Origin: Sabellastarte sp. h YS-2021
Taxonomy: Eukaryota > Annelida > Polychaeta > Sabellida > Sabellidae
Direction: 5' to 3'
NCBI GenBank assembly: GCA_964017235.1
Contig: OZ024931.1
Span: 97,730,221-97,794,220 of the forward strand
Length of the DNA: 64,000 bases
Positions 33,263 to 44,860 of this stretch are shown here, in pieces. The translations under genes were made by a program, and so were the position numbers. Each line of letters opens with the position of its first letter. The stretch's first letter is position 1. The notes under the pieces were generated by a model that was given only the letters and a program-made list of their open reading frames with translations, ran no database searches and had not been told where the DNA came from.

Positions 33263-33813
33263 TATATAGCTCCCTCTTGAGTATGTGGGCCACAGATTTG
33301 CTGAGGCAGGCTAAGGCTTTCTGTTGAATAAGAATTCTCTTATTCATGATTTCAAAATAATCACAGGCGTTTTCATAACCATGTCTGGTAGCTCTTTCGG
33401 GATCGGCACCCATATGAATTTGGTTCTTGACCCTTTTGAAGGTAGCCTTGATACTGTGCTGGTACTTCTCCATGACAGTATTACAGGAGGAGGCAGTCCT
33501 AGCGAAAGTAGCTGTAAAATTGATGGTACAAAGATTCTGCCCAGCTTGATGTTCAAGTTCCTTAAGAACTTATAGGGGAACCTTGCCCACAGGGGCCCCA
33601 GAGGGCTTTGGGGAGATACAGATTTTAGCAAAGGAGGTGAAGAAAAAAATTTTCAGCAGCACCCTCAAGGTCTGCTTCAGAGCCAGAAAATGCATCCCCA
33701 TCGTCACCTAGTAGATCAAGATCATCTTTGCTAGTATTAGGATCCGATATCTTCTGTTTTCTGATATACCAACGTCTATGTTTAATTTGAAAATTTTAAT
33801 TACTTAGATGCGA
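33263..33813 (-). pseudogene. DIRS B gag-like region, N-terminal side
   Basis: Contains 'SIKATFKRVKNQIHMGADPE', 'RATRHGYENACDYFEIMNKR' and near 33700 an acidic segment 'LLGDDGDAFSGSEADLE' that corresponds to one in copy D. Fossil. Confidence 0.7.
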
Positions 33814-34068
33814 CTTTTATAAGCTACAAGCTTACCATGTGGGACTGAATGCTGTTCTCAGATGGACGCAAGGCATCAGGCCAACGTCTAAGAAAAATAG
33901 ACATTTTTGTTGGCCGTAGCCGCCAGTTGTTGTCTTGTGGTAAACTTTGACCTCTCGTCCTACTTTCTCGTTGAAATTTTTAAACCTTACCCCTCAGCTG
34001 TAATACAGCGGGGAGGCAGGGTGTGGGACTCTTTTCAGTCCCACATAGTAAGCTTGTAGCTTATAAAA
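33814..34068. mobile_element. 255-bp element with DIRS-like ends facing each other
   Basis: The two ends form a 33-base inverted repeat, 'CTTTTATAAGCTACAAGCTT' outward, with one mismatch. The left ~165 bases match the terminal repeat of DIRS copies D and A ('CATGTGGGACTGAATGCTGT', 'TCAGGCCAACGTCTAAG'). The right part, with 'CAGCTGTAATACAGCGGGG', is different. It may be a deletion derivative holding both DIRS ends, or a MITE that borrowed one. Fossil; no coding content. Confidence 0.65.
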
Positions 34069-34160
34069 GCTACATTAAATTTTTGCCACCAAATATGAGA
34101 TTAATGACAACTTGATAAGTCCTTAATACGTATATTGTTGATAAACTAAAAATAAAAAAA

Positions 34161-35661
34161 TAGCATCAGAGATGCCCGTACCCCACAGCCAGGGGAAATA
34201 TTTTTCAACACCATGAGATATAGAAGTAGTGAAACAGTACAAAGTTGAAGATACTTTCAGAGCAGTGTCAGTTATATTAAGGTCCAAATAATGCTTAAGT
34301 AGAGAAAATAATATCTAAAGAAAAGAAATGTATGTAAAGATGAAGTATTAAAACAAGACAATTCAATAATAAAATGACAGCATTTATCAGTAAACCAAAA
34401 ATGAACGAATTATGGTTTGGATGTTTTGAATATTACCCATGCATACAGGAGTGGCAATACATTCAATGAATGCTTATGTGTGGTGTTGGAGAAAAGCCTG
34501 TGGCTCATTTGATGAAATTCCATCTGTTACAATGGGAACTTGCAAAAGGAAATTCTTAATGAATTCTAATATGACTTTAACTTAATCTTAATCTGCATCA
34601 ACAGACAGACCCAAATGTGCAACAAGATTTTAAAGGTCACTACAGCAATGTCAAAGGTCAAATCAAGGTCACACTATGACGTAGCACACCTACACCCCCT
34701 AACCAATGTCCCTACAAAGTATCAACTTCCTACACCTTACAGTTTCCAAGATATACCCCGGACCAGAATTTATAGGTCAAGTTCACTACAGCAAGGTCAA
34801 AGGTCAAATCAAGGTCACACTATGACGTAGAATACCTACACCCCCTAACCAATGTCCCTACCAAGTATCAACTTCCTACACCTTACGGTTTCCAAGATAT
34901 AGCCTGGACCAGGTTTTATAGGTCAAGTTCACTACGGCAAGGTCAAATCAAGGTCACACCATGACTTTGCACACCCACTACCCGCAACCAATGTCCTCAC
35001 CAAGTATCAGCTTTTTACACCTTACAGTTTCCGAAATATAGCCCAGACAAGATTTTATAGATCAAGGTCACATTATGACGTTGCACATCTACACCCCCTA
35101 ACCAATGTCCCTACCAAGTATCAACTTCCTACACCTTACAGTTGCTGAGATACAGCCCGGACAAGGTTTTATAGGTCAAGGTCACTACGGCAAGGTCAAA
35201 TCAAGGTCAGACCATGACGTTGCACACCTACACCCCCTAACCAATGTCCCTACCAAGTATCAACTTCCAACACCTTATGGTTTCCGAGATATAGCCCGGA
35301 CAAGATTTCAAAGGTCAAGGTCACTACGGCAAGGTCAAATCAAGGTCAGACCATGATGTTGCACACCTACAATCCCTAACTAATGTTCCTGCCAAGTATC
35401 AACTTCCTACACCTTATGGTTGCCGAGATATAGCCGGGACAAGAATTTCAAACTCAAGGTCACTACAGCAAGGTCAAATCAAGGTCAGACCATGACGTTG
35501 CACACCTACACCCCCCAACCAATGTCCCTGCCAAGTATGAACTTCCTACACCTTACGGTTTCTGAGATACAGCCCGGACAAACTATTTCCCGCCACCCGC
35601 CCGCCCATCCGGACACCATGGGTGAAAACAATACCCCGACAGCCCTTAAGGTGTGTGGGGT
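34161..35661 (+). mobile_element. HINE/pearl-like element, copy 2 (complete-looking)
   Basis: Begins after A7 with 'TAGCATCAGAGATGCCCGTA' then CCCCACAGCC, and ends 'GTGTGTGGGGT' before A5. The left arm is ~450 bases, and the core holds about seven ~150-bp units of 'GGTCAAGGTCACTACGGCAA', 'CCCTACCAAGTATCAACTTC' and 'GAGATATAGCCCGGACAAG'. The 3' hairpin is changed in one arm (CAGCCCTTAAGGTGTG). It sits just downstream of the recombinase region of DIRS E. No open frame has meaning. Confidence 0.7.
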
Positions 35662-35689
35662 AAAAATGACCTTACCCGTAACATCTTGA

Positions 35690-36710
35690 GAGGTAAACCT
35701 ATACCTAGACCCTGGGATTAGACTCCTGAAGACTTGGTTGTAGCGGATGTCCCCCCCCCCCCCCCCCTTCTTTTCTTTCCCAGGATACCCAGTCTGAGGG
35801 GAAGGATCTAGGACTTGTGCCGCCACCACTTTTCCCAGATGTTTTAGGTAAAAATTTGTAAATGTGTTGTGAGCTTTCCAGTGACAGGCTTGCATGATTT
35901 GGTCCACCGATACACTACCGTAAAAGGCCTTAGAGGCCGCAAAGGCCCTAATGTCATGAGCTTTAACTTGGCTTGTTGGTCTGCTTGTTTATAACAAAGT
36001 AGAATGGTTTGTTTCAACCAGGAAGAGAGAGTAGCGGGCCTGATGTCTGAGGTGTGTCCTTTCTTGAAGGAGATGAAAAGGAGGGATCGAGACCCTCTCA
36101 GGTCTTTGGTTTGATCCAAATAGTACCTCAGGGCCCGCACTGGACACAAGGTCCTGTCTTCTTTGAATTGTCTATCTACAATGGTAGTCAAAGCAGGAAT
36201 AGTCACCGCAGACACACTTTGAGAACCTTCTCTTACTAGTTGGTTTTTGGCTATGAAGTCAGAAGAAGGGAACAAGGCAACCTTTTCCCACTGGCCTAGA
36301 TTAGATACTTTGTTTGCAACCAAGGCATGGATTCGGCACTTGCCGGAGGCTAAAGCTAGCAAGAAAGCAGTTTTGAGAGTGAGATGTTTGAGGTCTGTGT
36401 CTTTCATAGGCTCAAAGGGTGCTTTTGTGAGCTCATTGAGAACAACAGAAAGATTCCATTTTGGAAGATTCCTGGAACTTTTGGAACGATCCCTGTGGAA
36501 ACTGGAGAGTAACCTGTCTGAACTCTGAGAGATATGGAGCCCTGTTGGGCCCAGGGTGTCAACAATGGCTGTCCTATAACCATCAATGGTCGAAGGGTGC
36601 CTGTTTAGACCTTGGTACAGGTACATGAAAAAGTCTGAGACTTGCTTTACAGAGGGAGTGAAGAAATCCACCGAATTTTCTCTGCACCATCTCCCAAATA
36701 GGGCCCACTT
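35690..36710 (-). pseudogene. DIRS E tyrosine recombinase
   Basis: N-terminal 'TIYKSKWALFGRWCREN' and 'FFMYLYQGLNRHPSTIDGYR' start the domain, followed by 'LTLKTAFLLALASGKCR' and 'DRTLCPVRALRYYLDQT' in the catalytic half. A C-terminal piece 'HWKAHNTFTNFYLK' near 35875 carries the family's usual Tyr context. In DIRS elements it catalyses site-specific joining of circular DNA. Fossil; the C17 run at 35751 lies beside its end. Confidence 0.8.
35751..35767 (+). repeat. C17 homopolymer
   Basis: An uninterrupted run of 17 C in the 3' part of DIRS E. It is the third long G/C homopolymer in the window. Confidence 0.9.
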
Positions 36711-37600
36711 TGACTTGTAGATGGTCTCTGCCACCTCCACAGAGAAGCCTTGTTCTTGGAGCTGTCCATTCCTAGTCACCAGGCATGGAGGTTGAGATGC
36801 TGTGGATTGCTGTGGAACACATAACTGTGGGACTGTTTGAGAAGAGTTCTTGAAACTGGAAGTTGAAGTGGGATCTCTGTAGAGAGCGGCACTAGGTCCC
36901 AAAACCAGGGCATCCCTGGCCAGCCTGGGGCTATTATGATGATCAGGCAATTTGATTGCCATTTTTTGGATCACCCTGTGAAGGAGAGCCGTGGGACGGT
37001 AAGCATAAGCAGTGAGACCCGACCAGTTTATGTTCAGAGCATCTATGTCCCAAGCATTTTGGTCTGGGACAGGAAACACGTACAGTGGAACTTTGTGGTT
37101 CAGGTGAGTGGCAAAGAGATCTACATGAGGAGTGAACCACTTGAGACAGATCTGTTTAAACACCTGCGGATGCAGTGACCATTCTGTTGACTGAACTTGG
37201 TTTGACCTGGACAGCAGGTCGACCATTACATTCAGACACCCTGGAATGTGTCTGGCGTTTAGTGTTATCTGGTAGCGATGGCACCAGGTCATGATCTTCC
37301 ACAGGAGAGGGCACATCTCCGCCGAGTGGGTTCCACCTTGTTTGTTTATGTAGGCTACGACTGTTGAGTTGTCTGTGGCAACTAACACTGTTTGATTTTG
37401 ACACTAGTCCTTGAACCTTTGAAGGGCCAGAGAAACCGCCTTCAGCTCCAGAACATTTATGTGTAGCCTTTTTCCCTGTCTGACCACAGACCTTTTGCAG
37501 AGGTTTGATCTAAGTGACCTCCCCAGCCTTTGTTTGAGGCGTTTGTAAAGAGTTGGATACTGTGGTCTTTGGGATGAAGGTCTGCGCCTTTCATCACGTT
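36710..37600 (-). pseudogene. DIRS E RNase H region and linker
   Basis: 'ATDNSTVVAYINKQGGTHSA', 'ARHIPGCLNVMVDLLSRSN', 'HVDLFATHLNHKVPLYVF' and 'AWDIDALNINWSGLTAYAY' follow one another as in copy D. Ser/Gln-rich linker sequence precedes the recombinase. Fossil. Confidence 0.8.
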
Positions 37601-38140
37601 TGTGGGATTTTGCCACCAGTCTAGGTGTGCTGAAATGGTTTCTGTCCAAGGAAGGAGGGTGTCCAACGACTGAGGAAATCTCCAGTGCTCCTTGAGGTGA
37701 AACTGAAAGGGCCTCATGTGAAGGCGTCCCTCCTTGACCATTTTCACCATTGAGGCAAGCAACCCAATTAGCGACATCAAACATCTTGCAGTCAAAACAT
37801 GTTTTGACTTGAGTCGTAGGATCAAATCCTGAAGTTTGAGCCATCTCTCTTGAGTGGGTTTTACAAGGGCTGAATCTAGATGGTATTCGTAGCCCACGAA
37901 GGAGAACACCTGAGTTGGCTTTAGTTCGGACTTCTCCTGATATATTCTCCACCCTATGGACCCTATGGTGTTTCCATTTTGAACCTTTCTAGAAATAGGA
38001 AGGTGTTGAGCCTGCTTAGGTGTATAACTGGCCCCCACCTTAGGTGAGGCTTGGGTACAAGAAACAGGTGACTGTAAAACCCGTGATATTTTACATTTTC
38101 CACCCTTTCGATTGCGTTCTTTGACAGAAGAGACTGGATA
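37600..38140 (-). pseudogene. DIRS E reverse transcriptase region
   Basis: Blocks shared with B and D: 'EKSELKPTQVFSFVGYEY', 'LDSALVKPTQERWLKLQD', 'ARCLMSLIGLLAS' and upstream 'RVLQSPVSCTQASPK' in a second frame. The RT region is shorter than in copy D. Fossil. Confidence 0.7.
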
Positions 38141-39516
38141 CAAGAGGTCAAAGCTAGTTCTTTTTGAAGGGCCTTGTAACCTGACTGAATCAGAGGGGTT
38201 CTGACTAAATTTGGTTTTGAGATGAATGGTAGAACGTAACCATTGGTGATAATGTTTAACACATTGTCTGAACATTTGTTTGTGAGCCAGTCTTTTCTGA
38301 AAGAACGGAGGCGACCTCCTACTGGTGGACTGAGGGAGGCTTGAAAGGAGTCATTGGGAGGAGGGGTTTCCACGCCCTCATCTCCTTGAGTGGCGTCGAA
38401 AACCACCCCTGGAGCCTCTGAAGTTGGGTTTCCCCCTACCTGAGGAAAACGATTGGTTACTGCTTTGAGAGGAATTGCCCCCATAGGGACGTTTCCTGTA
38501 GGAACCTCTTGTTGTGGTGGGGACCAAAACCTTGAGTCTTTAGGGGTGACTTTTTAAAGGAGGAAGTCCTCTCCATCCTTCACTAATTGAGACTTGAAAA
38601 GAGAAGGGCAAAAAGGCGAGTTCCTCAATTCTTGACGTCTTGAGTCCCCTACATGTGGTTGAAGAAGGGTCATTTCAGCCTCTTCTCAGGCCAGTGTTGC
38701 CCATGGTATATAGTTCCCTCTGGAGTATGTGGGCTAAAGATTTGCTAAGGCTCTCTGTAGAACAAGAAGTCTCTTATTCATGAGTTCAAAATAAGCACAG
38801 GCTTTTTCATAACCATGTCTGGCAGCTCTTTCGGGGTCGGCACCCTTTTGAATTTAGGTTTTGACCCTTTTGAAGGTAGCCTTGGCACTGTGTAGGCACT
38901 TCTCCATAACAGTGTTACAAGAGGAGGCAGTCCTGACGAAAGTAGCTGTGAAATTGATGGTAGAAAGATTGGCTTGCCCACAGGGGCCCCAGAGGGCTTT
39001 GGAGAGATACAGATTTTTGCAAAATCTGTATTAAGTTCTGAAGCTTATCTTCAAAACAAGCTGGTCCCACCTTGTAGTACTTGGATGTTGAAGCCGGGGG
39101 TTTGATGTATTTACCCTCAGGTAAATTGGAGGCCAAGAAATTTTGTTCAAATTTCTCAAAAGCATCTTTGAGAATTGGATTTAATGGGAGCATAGCAGAA
39201 GGGCCTCTTGGCCTCAGCTCCTCTTGGCCTTTCTCGTTGTCCAGGCCTAGCACAGTGGTAGAGGACCTAGGCAAAGTTTCCCTGGGGTCAGGGAGATCAA
39301 GAATTTGCCTGAAAGTTTCCACTTCTTCAGCATATTGAGAAGGGAGGTCAGACATATGATGTTGAGGCTCCTGAGGAACCTTATGTTGAGGTTTTGTAGG
39401 CTTTCTAGTTGAGGCAGAGGACTTATCTTCCTCTGAAGAAGACGACTGAGAATAATATTTTGCCCGTGCCTTATGTTTTCTTTTATCAAAATGCTTCTTT
39501 GCTTTAGGACGCACCT
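38140..39516 (-). pseudogene. DIRS E gag-like region
   Basis: Contains 'SPPVGGRLRSFRKDWLTNK', 'FEQNFLASNLPEGKYIKP', 'YAEEVETFRQILDLPD' and the basic 'PKAKKHFDKRKHKARAKYYS' near its cut right end. Cut on the right by LINE-1. Fossil. Confidence 0.75.
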
Positions 39517-40227
39517 TTTTAGGCTCTTGATTTCAAAACCATCCATTCCCAAGTTCTCCTCCCTTGAAAATCACACTGTCTCTCTCACTTTCGACGGGCG
39601 TCGCATGTTTCTTGGGGTCGTTTACCGGCCCCCTGCCTCATCTGTTGTAAACTTTTCTGTCATATGTGGGTTTTTTGTCTTCCTTATCCTCCTCCTTTGT
39701 CATTAGTGGGAACTTTAATTTTCATGTTGACATGATGTCTCCGACAGTCTCTGAATTTAAATCAGTCATGGATTCTTGCTGTCTGTCCCAATACATTGAT
39801 TTTCCAACTCACCTTCATGGTCATACCTTAGACTTGCTGATGGCTCCATCCGAGTTTTCTGCGATTTCTGATGTAAAAGGTTCAGGCTTCATAAGTGATC
39901 ACAAAATTATCTCTTGTGTGGTTGACTTTCCATCTTCGGATACTCCAATGCAGAAAGTTATTACCTTCCATCAGTATCACAAATTGAATATTGACATATT
40001 CAGAAGTGACCTCCTGGCTATTCAGTTTGTAAGTTCACCATCTGATGACATCGATTTATTGTATGAACAGTACATGTCTGGTTTGTCTGGCCTTCTAGAT
40101 ATTCATGCACCAATGAAGACTAAACAGCTCATCAAACCAGCACCAAGCTGGATAACTGACGAGTATAGAACTGCCAAGTGCATGAGAAGGCAGTATGAAC
40201 GTGCTTGGAGAAGAGACAAATCCTCTG
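39517..40227 (+). pseudogene. LINE-1 endonuclease part
   Basis: 'RRMFLGVVYRPPASS' begins the piece, then 'SGNFNFHVDMMSPTVSEF' (a variant of the APE-type GDFNxH motif), 'DFPTHLHGHTLDLLMAPS' and 'GFISDHKIISC' with the SDH catalytic motif. 'RAWRRDKSS' ends it at the solo LTR. A frame change occurs near 39660-39700. The Asp of the usual GDFN is Asn here, so activity would be doubtful even if intact. Confidence 0.8.
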
Positions 40228-41239
40228 TGTTACATATATTGGACACTATATTAGTACATTGTATATTACATATATTAAGCACTATATTAGTGCATTGTTT
40301 AATTTAAGCTTTATGTTTATACATTGTCATAAAAGATAATTGTGTTGTTGGTTCTTTTTGTGTGTTGACATTTAAAGTAAGGGAGTTATTGACTTTTGTG
40401 TTTTAGTGTTTATTGATCTGTTCACAGACTGGGGGAAATCCCCCCCTCAGTGGTTATGATAGATTTGGGGAAACCCAATTGCCAGTAGTTTCTAGAACTT
40501 CCTCCTTTGGCCTAGATGGCTCAAGCTTTTCTGAGTTGGTTCTGTACAGTTCCAGAGCAATCTGTGAATGTATATAAGGAATGTACATCTGACCACAAGT
40601 GAACTTTGTATTCGCTGGCTATAAGGAGAGCTATTGTGTTTTGGAATATAATATAACTTGTGTTGCTGTGAACTTTTACTGGAGTGAACTGGATACATCA
40701 TCTGGACAGATTTATTGTACTGTGGATATTTTGGATATTGTACATTCATATAACAGAGAGTGAATTTACTGCATTTTGGACATTGTCCACATCTTGGAGC
40801 AGACAGTACAGTTGTGTTAACTCTCTAAATATCTCCAGACAGACATTCTGTGTGACTGGATATATAAAGGATAGCAAGACAAGAACCTTTTGTGTTGTTG
40901 AGTGTGAGACAGGTCACAAGATATAGATATCCGTGTGTGGGTGAACATTGGACAGATCACAGGACAGACCACAGGACATTGGATAGACCACAGAATATAC
41001 TACAGGACTGATTACGGAACAGATTGCTGGATACGGCGGATAAATTTAACTCTTAATCTCAGTGGTCAGGTCAGCTAGATCTTGTTATTGTATTAGTGTG
41101 TTTGGTTAAGAGCATACCAGTTGACTGTAATCATTATTGTTGACTATTAAATAAATTTGTTAAGTTTAACTTTTTGCTTTTTCTGTTACAACTTAAAGAC
41201 AACCGGTAATTGCTACCGTGCTTGCCCGTGACCGTAACA
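40228..41239 (+). mobile_element. solo LTR of a Gmr1-like Ty3/gypsy family (fossil)
   Basis: A 1012-bp LTR starts TGTTACATATATTGG and ends CCGTGACCGTAACA. It is flanked on both sides by CTCTG (40223-40227 and 41240-41244), a 5-bp target duplication. No internal element sequence remains, so it is a recombination scar. It differs from the LTRs at 43544 and 47935 by several percent by eye, so it is older than that insertion. Confidence 0.9.
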
Positions 41240-41659
41240 CTCTGTAAATCGTTCCCGTCTTCGACAGCAAATAAACAGATGTAACCACATTCTAAATAGA
41301 AACAAGGGGCGTTTCTACCATGATCTAGTTAGTGATAATTGCAGTGATGGTAAGAAGCTATGCCAGGCACTGAATAGAATATTGAGTCGGTCAAATTCCA
41401 CTGTCCTCCCATCCTTTGTTGGCGAAAAATCATTAGCAAACAGATTTGGTTCGTTTTTCATTGATAAAATTAAAAAGATCCGAGACACCTTCAAACACAC
41501 CCGATCTAAGTTTCTTCACCCTGACAAGGAGCCACCAACTTGCAGTTCCTGTCACTCATAGCGAAGTCCTCAAGTTTATTAAGGAAGCCCCTTCAAAAAC
41601 TTGCTCTCTAGATCCATGTCCCACACATATTGTGAAACAATGTTTAGACATTTATCCTT
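41240..41659 (+). pseudogene. LINE-1 linker and RT start
   Basis: 'INRCNHILNRNKGRFYHDLV', 'KKLCQALNRILSRSNSTVLP' and 'GSFFIDKIKKIRDTF' continue the protein from the first piece. 'VLKFIKEAPSKTCSLDPCP' and 'HIVKQCLDIYP' are the conserved start of the RT domain. A frame change separates the last part. It stops at TTATCCTT, duplicated at 49132. Confidence 0.8.
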
Positions 41660-41716
41660 GAGCAATTCAGTTTTACACAACTTGTCAATACACCCACACA
41701 TATTCATAGTCATATT

Positions 41717-43420
41717 TTGGATGCTCTATGTGTGAGGGATTCCTTCTCCTGGGCCATTAGTCCCAAAGTTATTGGGGGACTATCAGACCACCAGGCAATA
41801 ATATTCAGCTTTATCTTCCCTGTCAGAGAATCCTGTAAGTTTCAATGTGTTCCCATCCGTAAAATTCACAAGATAAATACTTCAGATTTTAGAATGGATA
41901 TCCTGAATTCTGACCTCATTAGATGCCCGTACAAAACTGCCAGTCTTCTCAGTCATCAATACTTAAATACTTTGAGAAGCCTTCTTGACAAGCACGCCCC
42001 AATCATGAAGAAAAATATACCGAGACATGTCGAGACTGGTTTCATGAATTGTGACATCCTCAAAGCAAAACGACTCAAGAGGAAATATGAGCGGGCATGG
42101 CGTCGTGAAAACTCAGTCAGTAATCGTAGCCGATACCGGGCTGCAATCAACCACTATAATTTCCTGCTTGAGAAGTCCAAATGCAATCATTATTCCAACA
42201 TTGTGGCTGAAAACCAAGGAAATCCCAAGGCTCTGTGGAACTGTTTCAAAAAGATCTTACACAGGTCCTCTGTTGCTGTTCTACCAGACTACACAAATAA
42301 AACCGACCTTGCGAACACTTTCTGTAAGTTCTTCTATGACAAAATCCTCAGGATAAGATCCACACTGCAGTCATCAATACTATCTTCAGTTACTAGACCC
42401 AACCCCAGTAAAAATACTCTGTCCTCTTTCACACCTGTGTCAGAGGAAGAACTACTCAAAATTCTAAAGTCCTCACCATCCAAATCATGTGACCTTGACC
42501 CGATTCCGACGTCACTGGTCAAGGAGTGTGCTGATATTCTCATCACCCCCATCACTAAAATTGTAAATTATTCAATCACAGAAGGTAGTTTCCCCAACTG
42601 TTTTAAGATGGCATATGTCACCCCCCTTCAAAAGAAGCCGAGCCTTGACAGAAATATCCTCAAAAACTACAGGCCGGTGTCAAACCTCAGCTTTATATCT
42701 AAACGTATTGAGAAGGTGGTGGCAAAGCAGCTAAATGAATTTATTTCGCACGAGGGGCTCTTAAATGTCAACCAGTCTGCTTATAAGAGTTCCCACTCCA
42801 CTGAAACCGCATTGTTGAAGATTCAAAATGATATAGCTCTCTCAGTGGACTCAGGAAAGGCAGTGGCCCTAACATTATTAGACCTATCGGCGGCGTTTGA
42901 TACGATTGATCATTCTCTTTTATATGACTGCTTGCATGACTGGTTTGGTCTAGATGGTACTGTTTTGTCATGGATCAAATCATATCTTTCAAACCGTAAA
43001 CAAAAAATTAAAATAGTTGATAGTTTCTCTGAGGCCGTAATTCTCCCTTTCGGAGTCCCCCAAGGCTCTGTACTGGGTCCTCTCCTTTTCACCCTCTACA
43101 CTAGTCCCCTCAGTCAAGTTATTTCAAAATTCAATGTTACTCATCACCTGTATGCCGATGAGACCCAGATCTACCTAGCAGTTGACTCCAGGAATTTTGA
43201 CTCTAGCATGGAAGAGCTGACCGAGTGTCTCAAGTCTGTACAGGAGTGGATGGACGGTGCCAAACTAAAACTAAACCCAGAAAAAAACCGAATTTATCAT
43301 AATAGGTCAAAAAGCCATCAGAGAGTCGCTTGCACCAAATTTCCCTGTTCCACTCCTTCAAAACAATATCTCTCCGTCGGTGGAAGTAAAAAATCTGGGT
43401 GTTATTTTCGACTCAGATAA
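41717..43420 (+). pseudogene. LINE-2 endonuclease end and reverse transcriptase
   Basis: A 567-codon open stretch: 'KVIGGLSDHQAIIFSF' (SDH end of the endonuclease), 'YERAWRRENSVSNRSRYR' linker, and RT blocks 'LKNYRPVSNLSFISKRIEK', 'SAYKSSHSTETALLKI', 'LLDLSAAFDTIDHSLL', 'FGVPQGSVLGPLLFTLYT' and 'HLYADETQIYL'. The catalytic YADD is YADE here (codon 43160-43162). An A7 run at 43281-43287 shifts the frame, and the protein resumes in another frame at 43380 ('VKNLGVIFDSDNSFDNHV'). So at least two inactivating differences. Confidence 0.9.
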
Positions 43421-43543
43421 CTCCTTTGACAATCATGTTCCCAAGGTTTGCAGAGCATGTTACTATCATCTTCGTGATTTGCGACGAATTCGCAAATTCC
43501 TTGGAGTTGAGACAGCAATACTTCTGGCAAATGCTATGGTCAG
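43380..43543 (+). pseudogene. LINE-2 RT thumb, before the insertion
   Basis: 'VKNLGVIFDSDNSF', 'YHLRDLRRIRKFLGVETA' and 'LLANAMVS' are the usual sequence after the RT palm in this LINE group. Interrupted at 43543 by the LTR of the Gmr1-like element; the next residues appear at 48563. Confidence 0.85.
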
Positions 43544-44558
43544 TGTTACGGTCACGGGCAAGCACGGTAGCAATTACCGCTTGTCTTTAAGTTGTAACAG
43601 AAAAAAAAGCAAAAAGCTTAACTTAACAAATTTATTTAGCGATTAACAATAATGATTACAGTCAACTGGTATGCCCTTAACTAAGCACACTAATACAATA
43701 ACAAGATCTAGCTGACCTGACCACTGAGATTAAGAATAAGTTTATCCGCCGTATCCCGCAATCTGTTCTGTAATCCGTCCTGTGGTATATTCTGTGATCT
43801 GTCCAATGTCCTGTGGTCTGTCCCGTGATCTGTCCAGCGTTCACTCGCACACAGATATCTATATTCTGTGACCTGTTCCACACTCAACAACACAAAAGGT
43901 GCTTGTCCTGCTATCCTTTATATATCCAGTCACACAGAATGTCTGTCTGGAGATTTTTAGAGAGTTAACACAACTGTACTGTCTGCTCCAAGATGTGGAC
44001 AATGTCCAAAATGCAGTAAATCCACTCTCTGTTATATAACTGTACAATATCCAAAAATATCCAAAGTGCAATAAATCTGTCCAGACAATGTATCTAGTTC
44101 ACTCCAGTAAAAGTTCACAGCAACACAAGTTATATTATATTCCAAAACACAATAGCTCTCCTTATAGCCAGCGAATACAAAGTTCACTTGTGGTCAGATG
44201 TACATTCCTTATATACATTCACAGATTGCTCTGGAATTGTACAGAACCAACTCAAAAAAAGCTTGAGCCATCTAGGCCAAAGGAGGAAGTTCTAGAAACT
44301 ACTGGTAATTGGGTTTCCCCAAATCTAACATAACCACTGAGGGGGGGATTTCCCCCAGTCTGTGAACAGATCAATAAACACTAAAACACAAAAGTCCATA
44401 ACTCCCTTACTTTAAATGTCAACACACAAAAAAACCAACAACACAATTATCTTTTATGACAATGTATAAACATAAAGCTTAAATTAAACAATGCACCAAT
44501 ATAGTGCCTAATATATGTAATATACAATGTACTAATATAGTGTCCAATATATGTAACA
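43544..44558 (-). repeat. LTR of the Gmr1-like element, minus orientation (fossil)
   Basis: 1015 bases, TGTTAC...GTAACA on the minus strand, with a purine-rich tract (AAGGGGGGAGG) just outside its start as expected for a 3' LTR. It overlaps the plus-oriented partial LTR at 47935-48401 with very few differences by eye. Confidence 0.9.
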
Positions 44559-44860
44559 CCTCCCCCCTTAAAGAAAAATTTTGGAAACCAAGGGATTACA
44601 AAATTTTACAAGAGATTTTCATGATGTATACAAACACAGGTAATAACATTTTACAAAACATATTTATCTAAATACAAAAGTAAAATTAGTACCATGTATA
44701 ACCTTTATAAACTTACTAATTACAGGTGTATAAATTACACTTTAAATACAGCTTCTGGACAGGGCGTATCCATGCGGACGCCATATGTTACTTTTTCAAA
44801 GTCCTGTTTATACACTGAATTCCTATCTTTAACAGTGTTTCTATTAATAGCCATCATAAG

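Larger units (their letters stand above)
30842..33813 (-). mobile_element. DIRS-type retrotransposon, copy B (fossil)
   Basis: Minus strand. From right to left it has a gag-like region (split by a plus-strand LINE 3' end at 32555-33262), reverse transcriptase and RNase H. The recombinase side is absent from this copy. Broken, with several breaks. On the right it meets the small palindromic element at 33814. Close in sequence to copies A and E. Confidence 0.85.
35662..39516 (-). mobile_element. DIRS-type retrotransposon, copy E (fossil; continues at 50743)
   Basis: Minus strand: recombinase, RNase H, reverse transcriptase and gag-like region in order from left to right. Its 5' side is split off by LINE-1, and the piece at 50743-50975 has the orientation and gag segment expected of the same copy. 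The HINE-like copy 2 bounds it on the left. It keeps the longest open stretch among the DIRS copies (35844-37388) but is broken elsewhere. Confidence 0.85.

Noticed and set aside
40500-40926. Open frames inside the solo LTR, repeated in other LTR copies at 43859-44333 and 48053-48269
   Set aside because: They recur only because the LTR recurs; they have no coding signature.
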